This document shows positions 58,423 through 64,000 of a stretch of DNA of 64,000 nucleotides, in pieces; the first letter of the stretch is position 1; each line of letters opens with the position of its first letter. Made by a program: the position numbers and the translations under genes. Below the pieces are notes generated by a model. It searched no databases. It saw only the letters and a list, made by a program, of their open reading frames with translations, and had not been told where the DNA came from. This DNA comes from Levilactobacillus fuyuanensis (GTDB lineage Bacteria > Bacillota > Bacilli > Lactobacillales > Lactobacillaceae): NCBI RefSeq assembly GCF_003946395.1, contig NZ_RHNZ01000007.1:62001-126000 (forward strand). Reading direction: 5' to 3'.

Positions 58423-58686
58423 TCAATGCGTTTTAACAACTAAATCTAAGGCATCCTGCAACTCGGCTTGTTGCGTCTCATCGAGTTGTTCTTCAACAAT
58501 ACATTGCTTGACGTTTTCGGCGACAACCACTCCCATCATCCGTTCCACACCAGAACGAACGGCGGCCAATTGGGTCAGAATATCCTTGCATTCACGCCCC
58601 TCATCGACCATCTTTAGAATCCCTTGGAGTTGTCCGTCAGCGCGCCGCAGCCGGTTTTTGAGTTGGTTCGACGTCGTTTGTACCAT
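58423..58686 (-). CDS. cstR: CsoR/CstR-family repressor, persulfide-sensor type
   Basis: 87 residues, all-helical DUF156 fold. C33 in RECKDIL and C62 in ENVKQC are present. Copper-sensing CsoR has a His at the place held here by N58; CstR of Staphylococcus has the same EN...C wording, so a thiol-persulfide sensor is more likely than a copper sensor. Its start overlaps the trxA stop at 58686, so it is coupled to thioredoxin, and a CstR-like operator lies before trxA (59051-59069). It is expected to repress its own operon. Confidence 0.85.
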   Translation of the reverse strand: MVQTTSNQLKNRLRRADGQLQGILKMVDEGRECKDILTQLAAVRSGVERMMGVVVAENVKQCIVEEQLDETQQAELQDALDLVVKTH

Positions 58687-59012
58687 TAGGCCGTCACCTC
58701 AGTGAGCTTTTCATCGATGTACTTCTTCAAAGCTGACTTGGGATGAAAACCGACAACCTTTTCCGTTGGCATCCCATTCTTGAAGATGACCAATGACGGA
58801 ATGCTCATGATCCCAAGGGATTGTGCAAGGTCCTGGTTCTTATCGACATCGAGCGAGGCAAATTTCACTTGATCACCATAATCCTTATCGAGGTCCTCAA
58901 GAACTGGCGTCTGCATCTTACATGGCCCACACCAGTCGGCCCAAAAATCAACGACCGTCACGGCAGTATCATCACCAATATGTTCAAAATCCTTACTTGT
59001 AATGGCTTGCAT
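58686..59012 (-). CDS. trxA: Thioredoxin
   Basis: 108 residues from ATG 59012 (MQAITSKDFEHIG), nine bases after GAGGAG. The active site WCGPC is at 27-31, cis-Pro in MSIPSL, and the GF-P end motif in KVVGFHPKSAL. A general disulfide reductase fed by thioredoxin reductase. Here it is the first gene of a two-gene operon with a CstR-like repressor, which suggests a role in removing sulfane sulfur or repairing persulfidated thiols rather than housekeeping. Confidence 0.95.
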   Translation of the reverse strand: MQAITSKDFEHIGDDTAVTVVDFWADWCGPCKMQTPVLEDLDKDYGDQVKFASLDVDKNQDLAQSLGIMSIPSLVIFKNGMPTEKVVGFHPKSALKKYIDEKLTEVTA

Positions 59013-59049
59013 GCTTAGCAACTCCTCTTCAAAATTAATTAGTGGTCTT

Positions 59050-59069
59050 AGTATACCCCCATAGGTATC
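59050..59069 (-). promoter_or_regulatory. trxA-cstR operator overlapping the promoter
   Basis: GTATACCCCCATAGGTATC (plus strand 59051-59069) has GTATACC/GGTATC symmetry around a C-rich core, like the operators of CsoR/CstR repressors. The minus-strand -10 TATACT (59055-59050) overlaps it. Confidence 0.7.
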
Positions 59070-59129
59070 TTTTGACTAGTCTTTTGCTTGTCAGTTGTCT
59101 AATTTCCAAAGATCGGTACCGTCTCGTAG

Positions 59130-59166
59130 ACACAAACAAGGCTCAGCGCCCTCGCGCCAAGCCTTG
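59130..59166 (-). terminator. Rho-independent terminator after the NADH oxidase
   Basis: Minus strand CAAGGCTTGGCG pairs with CGCTGAGCCTTG (mismatches inside) followed by TTTGTG. Confidence 0.8.
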
Positions 59167-59183
59167 CTAGAATCGTTTTTTAA

Positions 59184-60584
59184 TTAAACGTTCTCTGAAT
59201 CTTCACTCATCCCGGCCGTCAACCGTGGATGGTTATTCCCGCGTTTCGTTTCCTTTTCAACCGCCATCTGAGCCACAATGTTCAAGTAGTTAAATGGGGC
59301 GTCAAAGTTCGGATTGAACAGCATGTCGATGAAGGCCAAATCATCAATCGTGTTGCGATTTTGAATCGCAATTGAAATGGCATTAGCCGACTGCGCAACT
59401 TCATGCTTACTAATAAACTGGGCACCTAAGACCCGCCGATTCTCCCGGTTGTAGACCAAGTTAATCGTCAAATCATCAGTCGATGGCATGTAATCTGGCC
59501 GCCAAGTGCCTTGGAAGGTTACTTGATCGGCGTCCATCCCCGCCCGCAAAGCGTGATCAATCGTCAGACCGGTTGAAGCTAAGGTCCGACCGAAGATGTT
59601 CATGGCTGACGTGGCTTGCGTCCCCATGTATTTCTGGATGTTACCGAAGATATTGATTCCGGCCAGCATCCCTTGCCGAACGGCGTTTGTGGCGAGTGGC
59701 GTGTAAGCTGGCTTGCCTGTTGGGTTGAAGTTAACTACACTGGCATCCCCACAAGCAAAGATGTCTGGATTGGACGTCTGAATGTAATCGTTAATGATAA
59801 TGGCACCATGACGGTCCATATCGACCTGGCCCCGTAACAACTCAGTGTTAGGTACGAACCCAGTGCAGACAACGGCTAAGTCGGCCGTGAAATCACCATT
59901 CGTGGATTCAATCACCAGTTGGCCATTTTCATCACCGGTAAACGACGTGACCCGGCTATTCAGCATGACCTTAACACCATGGTCTTCCAAGATGCTAACG
60001 ACATGATCGGAGAATTCCTTGTCGACGTAGTGATTTAAAATAATATCCCGTGACTGAATCAACTGAACATCGTGACCAGTCCGCGCGTAACTTTCAGCAA
60101 GCTCCGTCCCAATATAGCCGGCCCCAATGATTGCGATTCGCTTGTTACCTTTGGCTGCTTTATCAATAGCAATGGCTTGATCATAATTCTTACACATTAA
60201 AACCTTTTCTTCGTCGATCCCGAAGATTGGTGGCACGGTCACAGTCGACCCGGTCGCCATGATTAACTTATCATAAGTATCAGTGGACACGTCCCCAGTA
60301 TCCATGTCCACAATTTCAAGGGACTTGGTTTCTGAATCGATCTTAATAACATTGCGGCGCGTCAAGACCTTTGCGCCAGCCTTAACTAACGCTTCAGGTG
60401 AAGAATAGAACATATCTTCAAGGTGCTTAACTTGACCGTCAAGGAACAAAGAAATCCCGCAAGACAGGAACGAAACAGTCGTATGCCGTTCGTAAATAGT
60501 CACTTCAGTTTCCGGATGATCCCGTAAAATTTGTAATGCTGCATTTGTGCCAGCATGTGTACTACCAACAATGATGACTTTCAT
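59184..60584 (-). CDS. nox: NADH oxidase (FAD disulfide reductase family)
   Basis: 466 residues. FAD-binding VGSTHAGTNAALQIL at the N-terminus, the redox-active C42 in SFLSCGISLFL, NAD-binding IAIIGAGYIGTELAESYA, and the second FAD motif PDIFACGDASVV. ATG 60584 after GGAGGG. A single Cys42 cycling through sulfenic acid is typical of water-forming NADH oxidases and of CoA-disulfide reductases; length and wording favour Nox. It would reoxidise NADH with oxygen. Its nearness to trxA-cstR leaves the CoA/persulfide reductase option open. An unassigned palindrome lies 132 bases upstream. Confidence 0.9.
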   Translation of the reverse strand: MKVIIVGSTHAGTNAALQILRDHPETEVTIYERHTTVSFLSCGISLFLDGQVKHLEDMFYSSPEALVKAGAKVLTRRNVIKIDSETKSLEIVDMDTGDVSTDTYDKLIMATGSTVTVPPIFGIDEEKVLMCKNYDQAIAIDKAAKGNKRIAIIGAGYIGTELAESYARTGHDVQLIQSRDIILNHYVDKEFSDHVVSILEDHGVKVMLNSRVTSFTGDENGQLVIESTNGDFTADLAVVCTGFVPNTELLRGQVDMDRHGAIIINDYIQTSNPDIFACGDASVVNFNPTGKPAYTPLATNAVRQGMLAGINIFGNIQKYMGTQATSAMNIFGRTLASTGLTIDHALRAGMDADQVTFQGTWRPDYMPSTDDLTINLVYNRENRRVLGAQFISKHEVAQSANAISIAIQNRNTIDDLAFIDMLFNPNFDAPFNYLNIVAQMAVEKETKRGNNHPRLTAGMSEDSENV

Positions 60585-60715
60585 GTTTACCCTCCTACAT
60601 GAAAAACGATTCTACCGACAGTCTACTTGAAAGTTAGCGAAAGATAAATGACTTCGTCTCGGAAAACAGAGGATAATAGCTTAAAGTCTCACATTTCAGG
60701 ATAAATGACGGGGTA

Positions 60716-60732
60716 AAGTGCAATTTGCACTT
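60716..60732. promoter_or_regulatory. Perfect 17-base palindrome upstream of nox
   Basis: AAGTGCAATTTGCACTT has eight-base arms about one central base. It is in the 370-base stretch 60585-60954 upstream of nox, which otherwise shows no gene. No known operator (Rex, Fnr, PerR) matches. Confidence 0.6.
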
Positions 60733-60954
60733 ATTTTCCTACCGTTTTACTTATATAATCATCATAATTATCTACACAAGTAAGCGCTGTTTCACAACGA
60801 TATGTGGGCTTATTCGCCATTTCGTTAATTTTACTAGTTTGTTCGGGTTTTCCCAATCATCGATATCGTAACTCATATTATCCCTTTTTAAAATAAGCAG
60901 TCTAAACCGCTTACCATTAAAATTCAGTAGCAACTCTAGAACCTTTATCACGCT

Positions 60955-61096
60955 GTCAATTGTCCCTGAATAAATTCAGGGGCTTGTCGCTCACGTGTCT
61001 TACGACACAGTAGTCCATCACGCCCGTTAAGGCACTCCTACTCATAAGTGGCAACATCCATCGGGTAATTGACGGCTACCCGTTTAACTACCAGGT
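60955..61096 (-). ncRNA. Candidate omega RNA of tnpB copy 2
   Basis: The conserved 142 bases after the tnpB stop, with the same three hairpins as copy 1. Its guide would be the flank AGCGTGATAAAGGTTC read on the minus strand from 60954. Inference by analogy with IS605-family systems. Confidence 0.5.
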
Positions 61097-62317
61097 TTAC
61101 CCAGCAGTTGTTAGCTTCTTAATCTTTGGGTGTTTGACACCGCTCAACCAATCTTGGCCAAGTATTTTAATATTCATGGCTCCTAATCGGTCATCATTGC
61201 AACGATACTGGCATTGGGTACACCAATACTGGTGAGTATCGTGATGCCGGTTGGCTTTCTCAACCAGTCCACATTTGGGACAGCGCTGTGAGGTAAAAGC
61301 CGGATTGACTTTCACAACAACACTTTGAATAGCCTGAGCCTTGTATGTTAGGAACAATTCTAGCTGGAAAAAGGACCAAGAACGATGACTATTACGTAAA
61401 GACTTAGGTAGGTCATCCGTGTTGAACGTCACATTGGTCAAGTCTTCCAAAACAAAAACCGTATGCGAGCCGTATAGTACAACAAGTGTCTTAGCTATCC
61501 GGTGATTCACATCGGACATCCAGCGGTTCTCTCGTTGAGCTAGTCGTTTCAGTTTTCTCTTAGCAGACTTGGTGCCTTTACTTTGTAGTTGTCGCCGGAT
61601 TTCTAGGAACTTCTTCCGCCTGCGTAATATTTTTTGACCGTTAAAGAATAGGGTCTTTCCCTTACTATCAAAGGCAGTTGCTAGGAAGCGTAATCCGCGG
61701 TCAATACCTACAATTTGAGGATTATCCTTAGTATCGAAATCACTAACTTCTTTCGTGATGCCAATGTGCAAAAACCACTTCCCCCGATTGCGGACCAACT
61801 TGGCGGTACCGAGTTTCCAGTCGTCAATGAAGTATTTTTCGAACCCTTTGTCGGTGAAATTCAACTTAGTCCGTTTGCCCAGAGTGGTTATCGAAACTCT
61901 TCTCAATCCATCTGCAAAAGAATAGTTACTCTGACGAACCAAGTCTGCTTGTGGCCGACGAAAATGGATTGGTTTTACCAACCAGGTCAGATCTCTAGGA
62001 ACTTGAATCCATCTATTTTCTTCGTTCTTGTAGCGGTAAGGATGTTGTCTCATTTGCTCTTGAACAGTCTTGTAGCGAGCTGAGACTGTCCGAAAAACAG
62101 ACTGAATCATCTGGCTATTGAGCTCCGATTCTTGTCTAAAAGTTTTGTACAGATGGTGATTGATTTTTAACCAACTTAACTGAAACTCATGGTCAAAAAT
62201 CCATTGACTGACAATATTAGCTAATCGTTGGTACTCCTTGCTCATCGCTAGAAATTGTTCTGCTTGATCAGTGTCCGGATAGAGTCTCAGTTTAATTGTT
62301 CGCCCTAATTTAACCAA
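61097..62317 (-). CDS. tnpB: TnpB RNA-guided nuclease of the IS605 family, copy 2
   Basis: 406 residues, TTG start behind AGGGGAGG as in copy 1. RuvC residues D206 (GIDRGLRFLAT), E291 (VLEDLTNV), D376 (NDDRLGAMNI) and the CPKCG/CTQC zinc ribbon are intact. It differs from copy 1 at scattered positions (for example FADGLRRVS for FVDKMQQIS), so the two are diverged relatives and not a very recent duplication. Both appear functional. Confidence 0.93.
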   Translation of the reverse strand: MVKLGRTIKLRLYPDTDQAEQFLAMSKEYQRLANIVSQWIFDHEFQLSWLKINHHLYKTFRQESELNSQMIQSVFRTVSARYKTVQEQMRQHPYRYKNEENRWIQVPRDLTWLVKPIHFRRPQADLVRQSNYSFADGLRRVSITTLGKRTKLNFTDKGFEKYFIDDWKLGTAKLVRNRGKWFLHIGITKEVSDFDTKDNPQIVGIDRGLRFLATAFDSKGKTLFFNGQKILRRRKKFLEIRRQLQSKGTKSAKRKLKRLAQRENRWMSDVNHRIAKTLVVLYGSHTVFVLEDLTNVTFNTDDLPKSLRNSHRSWSFFQLELFLTYKAQAIQSVVVKVNPAFTSQRCPKCGLVEKANRHHDTHQYWCTQCQYRCNDDRLGAMNIKILGQDWLSGVKHPKIKKLTTAG

Positions 62318-62524
62318 TGGATACCTCCCCTGTAAATTGGATTAAGTATACCATGTTTAGCCTTTTTAGGGGAACGTACGTTTGAAAAAAGATTATTAAA
62401 TTCTGGCATTCATCCCGCGATTAAAATCGCCGGTTTTCTGCTTAGTTTATTATAAATAGGGGATTGGCATGAACTGATACGATGACGAGTTTCTCCCATA
62501 TTTAAGACACCCTACTAATGGTTG

Positions 62525-62553
62525 TTGTACTTTTCTAACCACTTTATTGTAAT
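62525..62553 (+). promoter_or_regulatory. Candidate orphan promoter
   Basis: TTGTAC (62525-62530), 17 bases, TGTAAT (62548-62553). No ORF follows before the plus-strand terminator at 62713-62748, so this may drive a small RNA of about 190 bases. Confidence 0.4.
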
Positions 62554-62712
62554 CGTCACATTTTGCTTGCGAACAACCTACCCAGCGCTTATCATGACTA
62601 CAGTTAGTTCGTGATACGTTCTGACCTTAAGCACTGTGATAGATGATAGGAATCACTGTCTATAGATGCACTCCCCCCAAAACAAGTGATTTATTAACAG
62701 ATTCCTAAATAA

Positions 62713-62748
62713 GGTCCCGAGTAATCCGCATGTTACTCGGGACTTTTT
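62713..62748 (+). terminator. Plus-strand rho-independent terminator without an upstream gene
   Basis: GTCCCGAGTAA pairs perfectly with TTACTCGGGAC, then TTTTT. The nearest plus-strand gene is far away. Confidence 0.85.
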
Positions 62749-62753
62749 CTATG

Positions 62754-62787
62754 CAAAAAAACGCGTGAGCTCTTAGCTCGCGCGTTT
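62754..62787 (-). terminator. Rho-independent terminator overlapping the DedA stop
   Basis: Minus strand AACGCGCGAGC pairs with GCTCACGCGTT (one mismatch), then TTTTT; the gene's stop codon (62773) is within the loop. Confidence 0.85.
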
Positions 62788-63414
62788 TGCTTTAATATAT
62801 TGTAAGGCCCGCTGTCCTAAGAATGGAATCGCCAGTAGGGCAATGAACAACCAAGTAAAATTATCTCTAACGAATGGCGTATTCCCAAAAAAGTAACCGA
62901 CTGCACAACAGCTACCGACCCACAGGAGACTCCCCAGCAAGTTATAGAATCGAAATTGCCGCCAAGTCATCTCTGCCGTACCGGCCATGATCGGTACAAA
63001 CAAGCCGACGAAGGGGATAAACCGCCCAACCAGCATGGTTTGATCCTGATTACGGTTGAAAGCCGCTGTTGCCTCTGCAACCTTTTCTCCCGGTAGCCGT
63101 TCAATCAATTTATCCTGGGTATTGTGCCAACGTAACGTCGTCAGATACTTAATCGCCGAACCCAAAGTTGCCGCCATCGTAAACATCAACACCAGCAGCC
63201 AAATATTCAGCCGGGACCCTGGATCAGCTGAGATCGACCCCACCATAAACAATAGCGATTGTCCCGGAATGAAGGAGAAGATCAGCATTCCTGATTCCAA
63301 GAAGATCAAGAAGAATAATACCGGATAGATACCTGTGCCCAACTGATTGGTCAGAGGTACCAACACACTCAATGGATGCCAAATCATATCCCAAATTTCC
63401 AATAAAAACGTCAT
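62773..63414 (-). CDS. DedA-family membrane protein
   Basis: 213 residues, ATG 63414 after AAGGGAGC. DedA/VTT fold: ESGMLIFSFIPGQSLLFMVGS, the amphipathic re-entrant segment FNRNQDQTMLVGRFIPFVGLFVPIMAG with the conserved FxRxxP-like wording, and FYNLLGSLLWVGSCCAVGYFFGN. Four to five membrane helices. Members of the family are lipid scramblases or transporters of undecaprenyl phosphate; the specific role here is open. Single gene. Confidence 0.9.
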   Translation of the reverse strand: MTFLLEIWDMIWHPLSVLVPLTNQLGTGIYPVLFFLIFLESGMLIFSFIPGQSLLFMVGSISADPGSRLNIWLLVLMFTMAATLGSAIKYLTTLRWHNTQDKLIERLPGEKVAEATAAFNRNQDQTMLVGRFIPFVGLFVPIMAGTAEMTWRQFRFYNLLGSLLWVGSCCAVGYFFGNTPFVRDNFTWLFIALLAIPFLGQRALQYIKAKRAS

Positions 63415-63946
63415 ACGGAAGCTCCCTTTGTCTTACTGATGCTTGGCCATGAAACGACTCATGACCCATGATTTTACAAGATTTAAGTCCTTTGGAGTTG
63501 CCATTTATCAGACGAACAATCGGATTACCATCACCTTATGCGGTAAGGACGTCCTACATCATCCGTACATTTAACAGCCAGATTGACTCTAAAAGCAACG
63601 GAAAGTCAGAAAAATTACGAGTCAATTGCCATCGTGACCGTCCCAGTCAAAATAGCTAGCGACTTTAATAACTGCCCGCAAATGACAAACCGTTGCCGCT
63701 ACTATTACGATTGCCGTATGTGCCGTATAAACAATTAACAGGTGGCTATCGCTTATCTATCCAACAAAATGTCAAAAGTATAGACCACTTACACTAACCG
63801 TACTGCTTGCTTATTGATCTCCAGTTAGCCGGCCACTTAGTTACGTGGTCCCCTCAAACCAGTAAAAGTGTCGCCATCTGTCGTCATTACTATTCGTCTC
63901 TCTATTATACGGATTATTTGCAGAAAGTCAGGCACTTTCGCCCGAA
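63415..63946. other. Long intergenic region upstream of the DedA gene
   Basis: No convincing gene; short frames lack ribosome sites. The DedA promoter should be near 63430-63500 on the minus strand but no clear consensus was found. Confidence 0.4.
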
Positions 63947-63978
63947 ATAAAAAACGACCCACTCAGTCATTAGGGTCG
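63947..63978 (-). terminator. Terminator of a minus-strand gene beyond the right edge
   Basis: Minus strand CGACCC, 12-base loop, GGGTCG, then TTTTTTATTTC. A gene ending just right of 64000 on the minus strand is implied. Confidence 0.75.
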
Positions 63979-64000
63979 CAAAACGTTGTCATTACCATCT

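Larger units (their letters stand above)
60955..62451 (-). mobile_element. IS200/IS605-type (IS1341-like) tnpB-only element, copy 2
   Basis: Same element as 3484-4979, in the opposite orientation. The left end abuts TTTAT (62456-62452 on the minus strand), the right end is CAATTGAC at 60955. Left-end and right-end hairpins are conserved. No tnpA. The flanks differ from copy 1, so this is an independent insertion into an intergenic region between nox and the DedA gene. Confidence 0.9.

Noticed and set aside
58423-58686. Copper-sensing CsoR
   Set aside because: The His ligand is replaced by Asn and no copper ATPase or chaperone is adjacent; the CstR reading fits better, although metal sensing is not excluded.
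63468-63659. 63-codon plus-strand frame near the right end
   Set aside because: No ribosome site, no hydrophobic or domain pattern, and base composition of an intergenic region.

Overview
The window looks like a chromosomal segment of a heterofermentative member of the Lactobacillaceae, most probably Levilactobacillus (L. brevis group). The evidence is: a close relative of the Mg-dependent R-specific alcohol dehydrogenase of L. brevis; a GH65 maltose phosphorylase with its SLC45-type transporter and MalR; an xylP/xylQ isoprimeverose pair; KxYKxGKxW signal peptides with LPQT[GD]E anchors; and frequent TTG/GTG starts behind strong AGGAGG ribosome sites. No tRNA, rRNA, CRISPR array or prophage was seen.

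Layout. 1-12.2 kb: five large cell-surface proteins, all on the minus strand (the first runs off the left edge). Four carry leucine-rich repeats and MucBP domains. One (1214-3478) is split at codon 2 by an IS200/IS605-type tnpB-only element; its ribosome site and ATG are stranded on the far side of the insertion. 12.5-24 kb: glycerol facilitator, secreted NlpC/P60 enzyme, XRE/DUF3278 pair, Spx-like protein behind a CIRCE-like site, secreted beta-helix protein with a MarR regulator, a HAD protein with a substituted nucleophile, a DUF915 hydrolase, galM, and a zinc-independent S14 paralogue behind a Zur-like box. 23.4-28.4 kb: maltose uptake and phosphorolysis with MalR. 28.7-42 kb: CiaRH-like two-component system, YfhO-family membrane protein, Na+/H+ antiporter behind a candidate attenuator, small alarmone synthetase with an MFS pump, alcohol dehydrogenase, a frameshifted gene, and a TauE/SafE plus DUF1634 pair. 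42.4-50 kb: LysR, orphan PTS EIIC overlapping a DUF915 hydrolase, xylPQ, and an exonuclease-HTH fusion. 51-64 kb: serine hydrolase, two tandem secreted paralogues, luxS, LCP protein, tandem crcB, trxA-cstR with a persulfide-sensor-type operator, NADH oxidase, a second copy of the tnpB element in the opposite orientation, and a DedA protein.

How the genes work together. Three sugar routes are visible (maltose, alpha-xylosides, galactose-type aldose epimerisation), two with cre-like sites and one with a MalR operator. Much of the rest concerns the cell envelope (adhesins, wall hydrolase, LCP, YfhO) and stress or redox control (Spx-like, CstR/Trx/Nox, RelQ-type enzyme).

Most notable: the base-exact reconstruction of the adhesin start before IS insertion; two copies of a structured intergenic RNA with a compensated stem (22369-22541 and 36226-36403); a repeated ~56-nt intergenic sequence; and several well-formed operators (Zur, CIRCE-like, CstR, MalR). 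All functional statements come from reading motifs; no database search was run.
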